A program made the position numbers and the translations under genes. From NCBI GenBank assembly GCA_030530985.1, contig JAUMTX010000009.1, positions 1-64,000 on the forward strand: DNA of 64,000 bases, in the 5' to 3' direction. Every line of letters starts with the position of its first letter. Position 1 is the stretch's first letter. The notes under the pieces were generated by a model. That model was given only the letters and a program-made list of their open reading frames with translations. It did not search any database and was not told the DNA's origin. Shown one piece after another: positions 47,257-56,580 of this stretch. The stretch comes from Corynebacterium sp. Lineage in GTDB: Bacteria > Actinomycetota > Actinomycetes > Mycobacteriales > Mycobacteriaceae.

Positions 47257-48213
47257 TTAGGACTCTTCGGTGAAGAATGGCTCCTGGATGTCGCGCAGGG
47301 TCTTCACGGAGTGCTTGAAGCGCTCCATCTCGTGGTTGTTGAGCTCGAGCTCAACAACGCGACGGATACCGCGACGGTTCACGATAGCTGGGGTACCAAT
47401 GTAGATGTTCTCCTCGCCGTACTCGCCACGGAGCAGAGCGGAAACTGGGAGAGCAACTTCCTGGTTGAGCAGAACTGCACGGGTAATACGTGCAAGACCC
47501 ATACCAATACCGAAGGAGGTAGAACCCTTGGCGTTGATGATGGTGTAGGCAGCGTCACGGGTCTGCTCGAAGATCTTCTCCAGCTTAGCCTCGAGGGTTG
47601 GATCCTTCTCGAGCTGCTTACGCATGGAAACACCAGCGATGGTAGCGGAGGAGAGAACTGGGAGCTCGGTGTCGCCGTGCTCACCGATGATGTAGGAGTG
47701 GATGGAAGTTGGAGCAACTTCGTAGAGCTCACCGAGCATGTAGCGGAAGCGAGCGGAGTCCAGAACGGTACCAGAACCGATAACGCGGTGTGCTGGCAGA
47801 CCGGAGTACTTCCATACAGCGTAGGTAAGGATGTCCACTGGGTTGGAAGCGATAAGGAAGATGCCGTCGAAGCCGTTCTCCATAACCTGGTCAACGATGG
47901 ACTTCATGATCTTCATGTTCTTGTCCACCAGCTGGAGACGGGTCTCGCCTGGCTTCTGAGCAGCGCCAGCGCAGATAACAACCATAGCTGCGTCGTTGCA
48001 GTCTGCGTAGGTGCCCTTGGTTACCTTGGTGCGGGTTGGAGCCCAAACAACACCGTGGTTGAGGTCCTGGACGTTACCCTCAAGCTTCTTCTCATCAATG
48101 TCGATAATTGCGAGGTGATCACAGGTGCCCTGGTTCACGAGAGCAAATGCATAGGCGATTCCGACGTCGCCTGCACCAACGAGGACAACCTTGTTGCCAA
48201 CACTCAACTTCAT
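47257..48213 (-). CDS. ldh: L-lactate dehydrogenase
   Basis: 318 residues. NAD site [18 protein letters not shown] at about 12, DLNHG, and the coenzyme and substrate loop [14 protein letters not shown] with Gln and Arg that favour lactate over malate. The catalytic His is in GEHGDTELP near residue 180. It reduces pyruvate to L-lactate with NADH. AGGAG lies 10 nt before the ATG. A GGCAGT-N6-ACTGCC palindrome sits in the leader. It is transcribed alone. Confidence 0.96.
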   Translation of the reverse strand: MKLSVGNKVVLVGAGDVGIAYAFALVNQGTCDHLAIIDIDEKKLEGNVQDLNHGVVWAPTRTKVTKGTYADCNDAAMVVICAGAAQKPGETRLQLVDKNMKIMKSIVDQVMENGFDGIFLIASNPVDILTYAVWKYSGLPAHRVIGSGTVLDSARFRYMLGELYEVAPTSIHSYIIGEHGDTELPVLSSATIAGVSMRKQLEKDPTLEAKLEKIFEQTRDAAYTIINAKGSTSFGIGMGLARITRAVLLNQEVALPVSALLRGEYGEENIYIGTPAIVNRRGIRRVVELELNNHEMERFKHSVKTLRDIQEPFFTEES

Positions 48214-48251
48214 TTTTTACATGCTCCTATACATGGGTAATTGTCTGACGT

Positions 48252-48269
48252 GGCAGTGTGAATACTGCC
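48252..48269. promoter_or_regulatory. Palindrome in the ldh leader
   Basis: GGCAGT and ACTGCC are perfect complements 6 nt apart, 39 nt before the ldh start. It may be an operator for a sugar or lactate regulator; the SugR and LldR consensus sites were not recognised here. Confidence 0.45.
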
Positions 48270-48456
48270 CCTCCCGATCTATTGTCCATACTTTCGGCCA
48301 CTTTTGCCCGTTTTTGTCAACTTTATCACTCTAAATATAGGAAACTCCCATAAGATACACAGAATTAATTATTTTCTATATTTTTGACTTAGGATTTGAT
48401 AAGGTAGATGAGAGAATTAATTCAGTTGTAACAAATCGGATTGCGAAGGAGCGTCC

Positions 48457-48990
48457 ATGAATAACACCAATCCACTAGATCAAAACATGGTTGAGCAGGC
48501 AATTCGCGGTCTGCTTCTGGTTGTAGCCGTATTCGTTGCACTCGTAGGCCTTTTCGGCCCGAATGAGATCAAGGATGCACCAACCACCACCCAGAGCACG
48601 ACCGCACCGGCATATACCCCGGCACAGCTTGGCCCTAATGGTGATACTGAACTCTTCAATGAGCAGTTCAAGCAGGAGCTGACCACCATGCTCCAGAACA
48701 ATGCCTTCACCCCCGGCGATGACACCGTCGACGATGCAGCCCCAATGGCTGATGCAGTTGCAGCGGGCGGCGACGCAACCCCAACCCGTGAGGGCATCCA
48801 GTGGCGCGTTTGGATCAAGGGCACCGATAATGAGGCCCAGCGCACCCCACGCCAGGTAGCGCTTGATTACTTCAATGCTGAGAAGGACTACCTTCCACAG
48901 CACTCTTCCGCTTGGTCCGTTGCAGTTCGCCTCGGCCAGAACGGCACCGATGTGATTGTTGTCTACGCATGGATGCCAGCTGACAGCTAA
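48457..48990 (+). CDS. Small membrane-anchored protein of unknown function
   Basis: 177 residues with AAGGAG before the ATG. A short cytoplasmic start, one helix (GLLLVVAVFVALVGLF, about 19-34), then a Thr/Ala/Pro linker and an acidic extracellular part of about 120 residues ending in VIVVYAWMPADS. No cysteine and no recognised domain. It lies between ldh (divergent) and sodA (same direction, 129 nt downstream). Function unknown. Confidence 0.75.
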   Translation: MNNTNPLDQNMVEQAIRGLLLVVAVFVALVGLFGPNEIKDAPTTTQSTTAPAYTPAQLGPNGDTELFNEQFKQELTTMLQNNAFTPGDDTVDDAAPMADAVAAGGDATPTREGIQWRVWIKGTDNEAQRTPRQVALDYFNAEKDYLPQHSSAWSVAVRLGQNGTDVIVVYAWMPADS

Positions 48991-49020
48991 TCATTGAGCC
49001 CAATAGCATAGGCAGATTCT

Positions 49021-49057
49021 ATACACCAAGGTGAAGCCCTCCTTCACTTTGGTGTAT
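49021..49057. promoter_or_regulatory. 16-bp inverted repeat upstream of sodA
   Basis: Arms 49021-49036 and 49042-49057 pair with one wobble around CCCTC. No T-run follows (AGTTGTATAAACC), so it is either an unusual terminator of the upstream gene or an operator/leader structure of sodA, 63 nt before its start. Confidence 0.6.
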
Positions 49058-49119
49058 AGTTGTATAAACCCCCAATCGTTGCCCAACTTGTTCCGGGGGA
49101 CTACTAGTAAGGAGACCAC

Positions 49120-49722
49120 ATGGCCGTTTATGAACTTCCAGAACTCGACTACGCTTATGACGCTCTCGAGCCACACATCAGCGCAGAAATCATGGAGCTT
49201 CACCACTCCAAGCACCACGCTAACTACGTAGCTGGCGCTAATGCTGCTCTCGAGGCTCTGGAGAAGGCACGCGAGGCTGGCACCATTGGTGCTGAGGTCA
49301 CCGCACTGTCCAAGAACCTTGCTTTCAACCTGGGTGGTCACACCAACCACTCCATCTTCTGGAAGAACCTCTCCCCTAATGGTGGCGGCGAGCCAACCGG
49401 CGACCTGGCTGCTGCTATTGAGCGCGACTTCGGTTCTTTCGCTAATTTCAAGGCACACTTCAGCGCCGCCGCTCTCGGCCTGCAGGGCTCCGGCTGGGCT
49501 GTTCTTGGTTATGACCACATTGCTGACCGTCTCGTCATCGAGCAGATGACCGACCAGCAGGGTAACCTCTCCGTGAACCTCACCCCACTTCTTCTTCTCG
49601 ATATGTGGGAGCACGCTTTCTACCTCCAGTACAAGAACGTCAAGGCAGACTATGTTCAGGCTGTCTGGAATGTCTTCAACTGGGAAGATGTTGCTGCACG
49701 TTATGCTGAGGCAACCAAGTAA
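49120..49722 (+). CDS. sodA: Superoxide dismutase (Mn/Fe family)
   Basis: 200 residues with AAGGAG 6 nt before the ATG. The four metal ligands are in place: His in [13 protein letters not shown] near residue 28, His in [10 protein letters not shown] near 76, and Asp and His in [12 protein letters not shown] near 160-164. GGGEPTG and the [11 protein letters not shown] region are as in manganese enzymes of corynebacteria. It lacks a signal peptide. It converts superoxide to peroxide and oxygen. Confidence 0.96.
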   Translation: MAVYELPELDYAYDALEPHISAEIMELHHSKHHANYVAGANAALEALEKAREAGTIGAEVTALSKNLAFNLGGHTNHSIFWKNLSPNGGGEPTGDLAAAIERDFGSFANFKAHFSAAALGLQGSGWAVLGYDHIADRLVIEQMTDQQGNLSVNLTPLLLLDMWEHAFYLQYKNVKADYVQAVWNVFNWEDVAARYAEATK

Positions 49723-49734
49723 TTTATTGCTTGT

Positions 49735-49759
49735 AGGGGCTGGTAACAGCCCCTTTTTT
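49735..49759 (+). terminator. Terminator of sodA
   Basis: A perfect 7-bp stem (AGGGGCT with AGCCCCT), a 6-nt loop and a T6 run. Confidence 0.88.
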
Positions 49760-49787
49760 CATACCTAAAACCGGTGAGTGTGAGAAT

Positions 49788-50978
49788 ATGACCTATATCC
49801 ATCGTGGCGAAAAGTCCTATACGCGTGCGATTATTGCGATTCTTCTTGCGGGCTTAGCCACTTTTAACTGCTTGTACTGCACCCAGGCTCTCTTGCCGAC
49901 GCTCTCCCATAGTTTCAATCTCAGCGCTGACCGTGCGGCCCTTAGTATTTCTATGGCCACCGCGGCGCTCGCTATCTGCGTGGTGCCGGCCAGTGTTCTT
50001 TCGGAGCGGTGGGGCCGTGGCCGGATTCTGCTGATTTCGGTGACTGCCAGCTCGGTGCTCAGTATTCTGCTTCCACTCTCACCAACCTTCCAGCTTTTTA
50101 TAGCTGGGAGGTTCCTGCAAGGCATGTTTATTGCCGGCGTGCCCGCAGTGGCCATGACCTGGTTGGCTGAGGAAATTGCGCCCCGCGATCTTCCCCGCGC
50201 CATGGGTATCTATATTTCCGGCAATTCTATTGGCGGCCTGGTTGGCCGTATTATTCCTGCTCTTCTCATTGAGTGGATGTCCTGGCACTTTGCCCTTCTT
50301 GCCTCCGGAATTTTGGCCTTTGCCTGCGCACTTGGCATGATTTTCCTTTTGCCTAAGCAGCAGAATTTCCGACCCAAGAAAATCACCCTTACCGGTGAGC
50401 TCCGCGCCATGGCCAGCCACTGGATGACCCCAAGCCTGGTCCATATTTTCCTCATTGGCTTCCTGATTATGGGCGCCTTTGTCACCATGTTTAACTATGC
50501 CGGCTACCATCTCATTGATGAGTTCGGCCTATCCGATGCGCATATTGGCGCCATCTTCTTTGTTTACCTCATGGGTTCGGTGACCTCAGCCCGTATTGGC
50601 TGGGCGATCGACAAAGCCGGCCGCGGCAAAACTCTGCTCGCGACCTCAACAGCAATGGCTGTGGGCGCCCTTCTCACTATCATTCCGAACCTGGTTCTCT
50701 TCATTATCGGAATCATCATCTTTACGGGCGCATTCTTCGCAGCCCACTCCACCGTCTCCGGTTGGATTGGTTCTATTGCAAAGAAGAATCGTGCGGAGGC
50801 TTCCTCCACCTATCTTCTGTGCTACTACTTGGGTTCCTCGGTGCTTGGCTGGGCCACTGGCCATGTGCTCACCGCCTTTGGTTGGGCACCAACGGTGGCC
50901 TGCATGGTGGGCATGGCTGTGGCGGCGGCCCTTTTGGCTTTGAGCTTGCGACGCCTCACCAAGCGCCCAAGTTCTTAG
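49788..50978 (+). CDS. MFS transporter (YnfM/AraJ-like drug:H+ antiporter type)
   Basis: 396 residues and 12 helices. The loop 2-3 motif A-like sequence SERWGRGRILL lies near residue 68, and the GRFLQGMFIAGVPAVAMTWLAEE segment is typical of the YnfM/CynX-like group. The second half has a matching DKAGRGKTLL loop. Substrate unknown; export of small organic compounds is inferred. It has only a weak ribosome site and ends overlapping the convergent gene at 50975 by 4 nt. Confidence 0.85.
   Translation: MTYIHRGEKSYTRAIIAILLAGLATFNCLYCTQALLPTLSHSFNLSADRAALSISMATAALAICVVPASVLSERWGRGRILLISVTASSVLSILLPLSPTFQLFIAGRFLQGMFIAGVPAVAMTWLAEEIAPRDLPRAMGIYISGNSIGGLVGRIIPALLIEWMSWHFALLASGILAFACALGMIFLLPKQQNFRPKKITLTGELRAMASHWMTPSLVHIFLIGFLIMGAFVTMFNYAGYHLIDEFGLSDAHIGAIFFVYLMGSVTSARIGWAIDKAGRGKTLLATSTAMAVGALLTIIPNLVLFIIGIIIFTGAFFAAHSTVSGWIGSIAKKNRAEASSTYLLCYYLGSSVLGWATGHVLTAFGWAPTVACMVGMAVAAALLALSLRRLTKRPSS
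50087..50110. repeat. 24-bp dyad copy with 9-bp arms (CTTCCAGCT-N6-AGCTGGGAG)
   Basis: All nine positions pair, with one T-G wobble. The fourth position is C-G rather than A-T, a compensatory change. It lies in the MFS gene and encodes F-Q-L-F-I-A-G-R with the rare codons ATA and AGG. Confidence 0.65.
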
Positions 50979-51814
50979 TGCCTTTTGGCCTCACGCTGTT
51001 TGCGCTTTCGCTCCCGTCGCGCCTTGGCCCGGCGCGCTTGGCGGCCTTGGCGCACGCCAATAAGTTCAGGCATGGCACGTAGGGCAATATTAAAAGTGCA
51101 GGCATAGAAGTGGCTGAGCATATCACGTGCTTCCACCCCAAATTCTGGATGCTTGAAGCTCTCATTGTAGCTGCGCAGCAAAGCAGCAGCCCCAATCCAC
51201 GCATCCTGGGTATATTCCACGGTGACGCGCACGCGCCCATCAGGCAGAACTTCAATATTTTCGCGGGCCTCGGCTGGCAGGTCCTCAGGAATCAAGGATT
51301 CTGATACCTGCGCAGGATCCATCGGTGCATCGTCGGTGTTGTCCGTCGCAGCCGTGGTGCGCTGTGGTTTGGTTTCTTTGAGGCAGACGGTGCCATCGTC
51401 GATAGCCTGCTGGGTCCAGCCGGTCAGGATGCGGCCGAGTCGGTCGCGGTTAAAGATTTCCCCGCGCGCAGCCTCATTGAGCACGTAGTACATGGCCAGT
51501 TTGCGCATCTCCACGCACTCAAAGTTCTTGGTCTTTTCATAGAGGTAGCAGACCGTATCCACCGATAGGTTAGCGGTGATGGCCAGCTGGAATAGATGCC
51601 TATCATCCATCAATTCGCCAGCAGCCAGATAGCGCTTGGCATCCTGGCCACTGAGCTTTATATGTTCACGCAGCGGGCTGGTTTCGCCATAGCTTTCAGC
51701 CCCATATTTGCGCCAGAATTGGCGGGCGCTGAGCAGATCCAGCCCACGGCCGATATTGAAGCTATCAAAATCGGTGGAGTCATAGAGGTCCATCAAATCG
51801 GGTGCAGCGATCAT
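50975..51814 (-). CDS. DUF222-like protein lacking the HNH nuclease
   Basis: 279 residues from ATG at 51814 with a near-perfect AGGAGGGG site. LSGQDAKRYLAAGELMDD resembles the DUF222 segment MSASQAKSFVAAGRLLAD of the HNH protein at 20824. The rest differs: an acidic middle (TDDAPMDPAQVSES) and an extremely basic C-terminus (RQGRQARRAKARRERKRKQ), with no CxxC or HNH. The basic tail suggests nucleic-acid contact. It could be a decayed or repurposed 13E12-type protein. Confidence 0.65.
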   Translation of the reverse strand: MIAAPDLMDLYDSTDFDSFNIGRGLDLLSARQFWRKYGAESYGETSPLREHIKLSGQDAKRYLAAGELMDDRHLFQLAITANLSVDTVCYLYEKTKNFECVEMRKLAMYYVLNEAARGEIFNRDRLGRILTGWTQQAIDDGTVCLKETKPQRTTAATDNTDDAPMDPAQVSESLIPEDLPAEARENIEVLPDGRVRVTVEYTQDAWIGAAALLRSYNESFKHPEFGVEARDMLSHFYACTFNIALRAMPELIGVRQGRQARRAKARRERKRKQREAKRH

Positions 51815-51960
51815 AGAGTTTCCCCTCCTAAGCGTCGTCAATAGTTACCATGCTCCCGGATTGAGAACAAGCATAGCAATACCGAAGCGCCTTGCGCAAT
51901 CGGGGGTAAATTGAATTACCCCCGCTCTACCTGCAAGAATGCAAGAAATCTCACAAAAAA

Positions 51961-51990
51961 TAATTACAATACTCAAGTGGATTGTAATTA
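51961..51990. promoter_or_regulatory. 10-bp perfect inverted repeat upstream of the NirK-like gene
   Basis: TAATTACAAT (51961-51970) and ATTGTAATTA (51981-51990) are perfect complements 10 nt apart, in the 284-bp A/T-rich gap between the divergent genes starting at 51814 and 52099. It has the form of a dimeric-regulator operator. The regulator is unknown. Confidence 0.65.
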
Positions 51991-52098
51991 CAACTTTTTC
52001 ATGCAGCTCTGAGCAGGTATTTCATCGCGATTTTTCACCCACCGACGCTATGCAAATCACCTATGCAATTGCAAGCCGATCCACTAAAATATCCAAGC

Positions 52099-54666
52099 AT
52101 GGATACACCAACGGATAACCCACATCCACAAGAGCCCGCCGATAGGTCCGGGGCTCGCCCACAGGGCAAACCCCTAGGCATGCCAACCACAGGTAAGCCA
52201 ACCGGAAAGTTGAAGGAATGGGACCGTCGCGTGTGGCACCGTCGTGCCAGCCGCCCAGTCACCATTTGGTTGGCGATTATTATCATCGCCGGTTTTGTGC
52301 ACCCCTTCCTGCCGAATAAGCACTGGGTGATGATTCACCTCTTCACCCTGGGTGCAATTACCAACTCAATTATTCTGTGGTCCCAGCACTTTACCGAAAA
52401 ATTCCTGGGCCAGGAAGCCCCTGATTCGGCCCGACCCGGGCAGCTGCGCCGCATCTATATTCTCAATGTCGGCATTGTTATTACGGTGATTGGCCAGCTC
52501 ATGAGCTTCTGGCCGGTGACTGCGGTCGGTTCGGTCATTATTGGCCTTATTGCTTTTATCCACGCGTGGATGCTCTACCGCCAATATGCCACCGCCGACC
52601 AGGGTCGCCGCTTTGCCCCCGGTGTGCTCGCCTATATGGCGGGTTGCTGCTGTCTTCCTTTCGGCGCCCTCTTTGGTGTTCTGAATGCGGCCGGCCTGGA
52701 CTTCCACCTGGCCCATATTGCGGTCAATATCCTTGGTTTCTTGGGCTTTGCCGCCTATGGTTCCTTGGTTCTTCTCTTCCCAACCATTTGGCGCACCCAG
52801 AGTGCCGGCGAGAATGTGAAGCCAACCTTGGCCGTTATGGCCCTTGGCGTGGGCATTACCCTTGCTGGTTCCTTGGACCACACCCCGGTTATTATCCGCA
52901 TCGGCCTTGTTATTTATGCTTTGGCCTGGATTTTTGCCTATCGTCCGTGGTTTAAGAATGTGCGTGAGGTCCTCAAGGATCCACGCGACCGCGTCACTTT
53001 CGCCTCCCTGTCTGTGGCCATGGCGCCCCTGTGGCTGATTGGTAGCATTCTGTGGTTGGCCACCACCGATTTGAAGACCATGCCGACCATCGCTTTGGTT
53101 GTTGGTTTCGGCGCCCAGCTTCTCATTGGTGTGATGAGCTTCCTGCTTCCTTCGACCATTGGCGGCGGGCCCGGCGCGGTGCGTGCCGGCCTTTATGCGG
53201 TCAACCGTTGGGGTATTTTCCGTTCCACCGCGCTCAATGTGGGCTTGGCTGTGTGGTTGATGCCGGGTAGTTCGTGGCTCAAGATTTTCATGAGCATGTT
53301 TGCCCTGGTGTCCTTGGCTCTCTTTGTGCCTTTCATTAAGGGTGCCGTCACGGCCCAGCGTAATGTGCTGATGAAGAAGGCGGAGGCCCCAGAGCCGATT
53401 GCTCGTCCTGCGTGGGGGCAGGCTACCTTTGCCCTTGCGACGATTGCCCTCGTGATTGCTATTTCTGGTGGCGTCATGTCCTCTTCGCGTTCCGACGTCC
53501 AACAAACTGCAGCCGTCACCCCAACAGGCCACACAACCGAGGTGACTATTCGGACTGAGGGCATGAGCTTTGTGCCGAATGTAATCCAGGTGCCTAAGGG
53601 TGATCGTCTGATTATTACCCTGGAGAATACGGATTCCAATATTCATGATTTGAGGCTGGCTACCGGCCCGGAGACTGGTCGTCTTTCCAGTGGCGAGTCC
53701 GCCACTATTGATGCCGGCATTATTGGTGAGGATGTGGCCGGTTGGTGCACCATTGCTGGTCACCGCCAGCACGGTATGACTCTGCTGATTACCACCACTG
53801 ATTCAGGTTCGGATCCAGTGGAGGCCTCCGATCATTATCGTGACCCGCAGGTTGCCCCAGCGGATACCTCCACCACCATTCACCGCGTCAACTTTGATAT
53901 CTCGGAGATTGAGGATGGTCGTGGCTGGTGGACCTTTAATGGTCAGCCAATGGGCCCAACCCTGCGAGGCAAGGTGGGTGATACCTTCGAGGTCACCATT
54001 ACTAATAATGGTTCCATTCCTCATTCCATTGACTTCCATGCGGGCATGGTGAGCCCCGATAATGTGATGAAGAATATCCAGCCTGGCGAGTCCCTCCTCT
54101 ACACCTTTAAGGCGGAGCATTCGGGCGTGTGGATGTACCACTGCGGCACCATGCCTGTGTCCATGCATATTGCTGCCGGCATGTTTGGTGCGGTCATTAT
54201 TGACCCAGAGAATCTTGCCCCAGTGGACCACGAGTTCTTGCTCGTCCAGTCGGATGTTTATGGTCTTAATACCACCAAGGATGATCCAGTGGATGCTGAT
54301 AAGCTCAAGGCAGGCACTCCGGATGCGGTGGTCTTCAATGGCTATGAGAACCAGTACGATAAGCACCCACTGGAGATTAATGCTGGTGAGACTGCCCGTT
54401 TCTGGCTGCTCAATGCGGGCCCGAATATTTCCGAGTCCTTCCATATTGTGGGCACCCAGTTCCACCGCACCTATAAGGAAGGCGCCTATCTGCTCGGCGA
54501 CCCAAGCCAGGCCCAAACTACTGGTGGCGCCCAGGCTTTGGATCTCTTGGCAGCCCAGGGTGGTTTTGTTGAGGCCGCCTTCCCTGAGGCAGGCACCTAC
54601 ACCATGGTGAACCACCAGTTTATTGATGCGGAGCGTGGCGCCAAGGGCAAGATTATTGTTAAATAG
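52099..54666 (+). CDS. nirK: Membrane-bound NirK-like copper nitrite reductase fusion
   Basis: 855 residues from ATG at 52099; the upstream ATG at 52063 is less likely, and TAAAAT at 52085 suggests a leaderless start. Residues 45-450 hold about twelve helices. A cupredoxin-like domain covers about 480-575. The C-terminal multicopper part (595-855) has NirK features: PHSIDFHAG near 640 with the catalytic Asp and type 2 His, MYHCGTMPVSMHIAAGM near 680 with type 1 Cys, His and Met, FHIVGTQFH near 780 and NHQFIDAERGAKG near 838. It should reduce nitrite to NO outside the membrane. The electron route through the helical domain is inferred. Confidence 0.85.
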   Translation: MDTPTDNPHPQEPADRSGARPQGKPLGMPTTGKPTGKLKEWDRRVWHRRASRPVTIWLAIIIIAGFVHPFLPNKHWVMIHLFTLGAITNSIILWSQHFTEKFLGQEAPDSARPGQLRRIYILNVGIVITVIGQLMSFWPVTAVGSVIIGLIAFIHAWMLYRQYATADQGRRFAPGVLAYMAGCCCLPFGALFGVLNAAGLDFHLAHIAVNILGFLGFAAYGSLVLLFPTIWRTQSAGENVKPTLAVMALGVGITLAGSLDHTPVIIRIGLVIYALAWIFAYRPWFKNVREVLKDPRDRVTFASLSVAMAPLWLIGSILWLATTDLKTMPTIALVVGFGAQLLIGVMSFLLPSTIGGGPGAVRAGLYAVNRWGIFRSTALNVGLAVWLMPGSSWLKIFMSMFALVSLALFVPFIKGAVTAQRNVLMKKAEAPEPIARPAWGQATFALATIALVIAISGGVMSSSRSDVQQTAAVTPTGHTTEVTIRTEGMSFVPNVIQVPKGDRLIITLENTDSNIHDLRLATGPETGRLSSGESATIDAGIIGEDVAGWCTIAGHRQHGMTLLITTTDSGSDPVEASDHYRDPQVAPADTSTTIHRVNFDISEIEDGRGWWTFNGQPMGPTLRGKVGDTFEVTITNNGSIPHSIDFHAGMVSPDNVMKNIQPGESLLYTFKAEHSGVWMYHCGTMPVSMHIAAGMFGAVIIDPENLAPVDHEFLLVQSDVYGLNTTKDDPVDADKLKAGTPDAVVFNGYENQYDKHPLEINAGETARFWLLNAGPNISESFHIVGTQFHRTYKEGAYLLGDPSQAQTTGGAQALDLLAAQGGFVEAAFPEAGTYTMVNHQFIDAERGAKGKIIVK

Positions 54667-54672
54667 GCTCCA

Positions 54673-56085
54673 CTAGAGAAGCAGGTGGAGGCCCGGCGCC
54701 CCGGCGCGAAGCCAGTCCCGAACCACCTGCGTGGCCCGGCAATCATCGCGGTTATAGCGAAGAAGCCGGGCCTTTTCGCTTTCCACAGGGTTCTCTGGGT
54801 CGGTGGCAATGCGGAAGGATTCGACACTCTTTTCACCATTGAGGTCGCTTTCTTCCCATTCAAAACCAGCAATGCGGGCAATAGTCTTGAGGCTCATGCC
54901 ATGGAAGCTGCGAATATTCTTGCGCACCATATCGAAAACATCCACCCACTGGGGGCTGGCAATGAACTCATTGATTTCCTCCAGGGTGGGTACCCCCGGG
55001 TGGCCCTCAAAGCGAATGGCGGATTCCCGCAGCCAGTGGTTTTCACCCTGCTCGGAATAACAGAAGGCGGCAAAGCTCTTACCGGCAGCCTCCGCTTCCT
55101 CCCGGCGCGCACTCAGCCACGCCCAGAAGGCAGCAAAGTTCTCGGCCTCAGGCTCGGCACCCAAACCCTCCCAGGTTATAAAAGGTGTGTATTCGCTGCC
55201 ATCCCAACAGCCCCACAGGTAGGCGCCTTCAACCAGGTAGGCCTCCATATCAATATCAATCTCCACATCCCACTGGGGGATGCGTGGCGGATCGACGCGC
55301 CGCAAAGCCGGCAGCTGATGGCGATAGCCACGGGCCATGGAGGAATAATTCGGCAGGTTGGCATTAATGAGTTTTTGTACCGTATCAATACCTGCCTCAC
55401 GCAATTCTTCGGCCTTGTCCCCGGTCAATACCAAAGAAACATCATCGGCCTCTTCAAGCTCCTGCTTGCAGTACTGCCAAAAGCGACAATTGGCACACTC
55501 ACGAACCCGGCGCGCCCGCGTATCAATACGCGGCTCGGGCAGCATAAAACGCGAGGTTTCTACCTCATAGACGCGCGGATCATCGGCCGAGACCAATCCA
55601 CCCCAACCACTATCCAGCCCATAGGAGTCCAAAATATGGGAGGCCATGGCCAGACGGTAGCCATCCACCGCCGACTTATGGCGAATATAGGTATTGGTGC
55701 GGAAGCGACTCCCCCGCCCCAGGGTTTGGAGATTACGGGTCCACAGCTGCCTGGTGCTGTGAGGCCTCGCAATATGGTGGCGCGAGACCACAATCGGCAT
55801 CCAATTGCGCCCGCGCTGCACCAAGAAATCTATGCTCACATCATAGGGTTCTTCCACAAAACGGGCATTAATAATCAGAGGGTGCGCCGCCGCCATGGCT
55901 TCGAGGGTGAGGAACTCGTCATGGTGGGCGTCGAAAGGCTCAGGGGCCAAAGACTGCATGTGTGCTACGAGTTCTTTATTGCGTTCTTCCCGCTCAATAT
56001 TGAGCTCTGTCGGTGGCGTATCGGGATACCGCTGGCTTTGCAGGAGGCGGTATCGACACCCGACGAGGTCGTGGGGACGGAACAT
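54673..56085 (-). CDS. TM0106-type RecB-like putative nuclease
   Basis: 470 residues. The N-terminal PD-(D/E)XK-like part includes FDAHHDEF and PYDVSIDFLVQR. A Cys cluster (RECANCRFWQYC) near residue 195 may bind an iron-sulfur centre. The C-terminal RNase H-like part ends with LLRYNRDDCRATQVVRDWL, a DEDD-type motif. This order fits the TM0106 family. It is convergent with the NirK-like gene (6 nt apart) and divergent from the DUF6474 gene. No Shine-Dalgarno is visible. Confidence 0.85.
   Translation of the reverse strand: MFRPHDLVGCRYRLLQSQRYPDTPPTELNIEREERNKELVAHMQSLAPEPFDAHHDEFLTLEAMAAAHPLIINARFVEEPYDVSIDFLVQRGRNWMPIVVSRHHIARPHSTRQLWTRNLQTLGRGSRFRTNTYIRHKSAVDGYRLAMASHILDSYGLDSGWGGLVSADDPRVYEVETSRFMLPEPRIDTRARRVRECANCRFWQYCKQELEEADDVSLVLTGDKAEELREAGIDTVQKLINANLPNYSSMARGYRHQLPALRRVDPPRIPQWDVEIDIDMEAYLVEGAYLWGCWDGSEYTPFITWEGLGAEPEAENFAAFWAWLSARREEAEAAGKSFAAFCYSEQGENHWLRESAIRFEGHPGVPTLEEINEFIASPQWVDVFDMVRKNIRSFHGMSLKTIARIAGFEWEESDLNGEKSVESFRIATDPENPVESEKARLLRYNRDDCRATQVVRDWLRAGAPGLHLLL
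55740..55763. repeat. 24-bp dyad copy (TCCACAG-N10-CTGTGAG)
   Basis: The five inner positions pair, plus a wobble at the outermost. It lies in the TM0106-type gene, read in a different frame from most copies (H-S-T-R-Q-L-W). Confidence 0.45.
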
Positions 56086-56136
56086 AGTGTTAAAATTTCT
56101 AGTAACTAAAGAACTCGATTTTTACAGAAGGTTGCC

Positions 56137-56580
56137 ATGGCAGATAATGCGAAGTTGATAGCCAAGCTCTACAAGAAAGACTACCAGCGCCAAGCGCGTG
56201 CACTCAAAGCACAGCAGAAGCTGAAGAAGCGCAATGCGAATCGCGAAATTAAGAAGATTCGCCTGCAGCGTAAGAATATTCTGCGCCTTTTCACCTATGT
56301 GCAGATTCTTGCGCCACTGGTTTTGCCAGCTCTCTACCGTCTGGCTGTGTCCCTGCGCACCCCAAAGAATGCGAACCTCAACCAGCGAATTGATGAGGCG
56401 CGCCTTCTGCTTGCGGGTAGTTCCCTTCCGGCCGCGACCGTGGCCGACCTGACCAAGCGTATCGACGCCATCGCTGAGGGCGCCAAGTCCGCTGAATTCC
56501 TCTCCGAGGATCAGCGCCGCCGCTCCCAGCGCACACTGAGCAATGATATTGATGTGATTCTCAAGGAACTAAAGAAGTAA
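56137..56580 (+). CDS. DUF6474 family protein
   Basis: 147 residues. A highly basic helical N-terminus (about 1-48) is followed by a hydrophobic segment (VQILAPLVLPALYRLAVSL) and a charged helical C-terminus. This pattern is annotated as DUF6474 in corynebacteria. AGAAGG precedes the ATG. Its TAA stop overlaps the phoD ATG by one base, so phoD translation is coupled. Function unknown. Confidence 0.75.
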   Translation: MADNAKLIAKLYKKDYQRQARALKAQQKLKKRNANREIKKIRLQRKNILRLFTYVQILAPLVLPALYRLAVSLRTPKNANLNQRIDEARLLLAGSSLPAATVADLTKRIDAIAEGAKSAEFLSEDQRRRSQRTLSNDIDVILKELKK

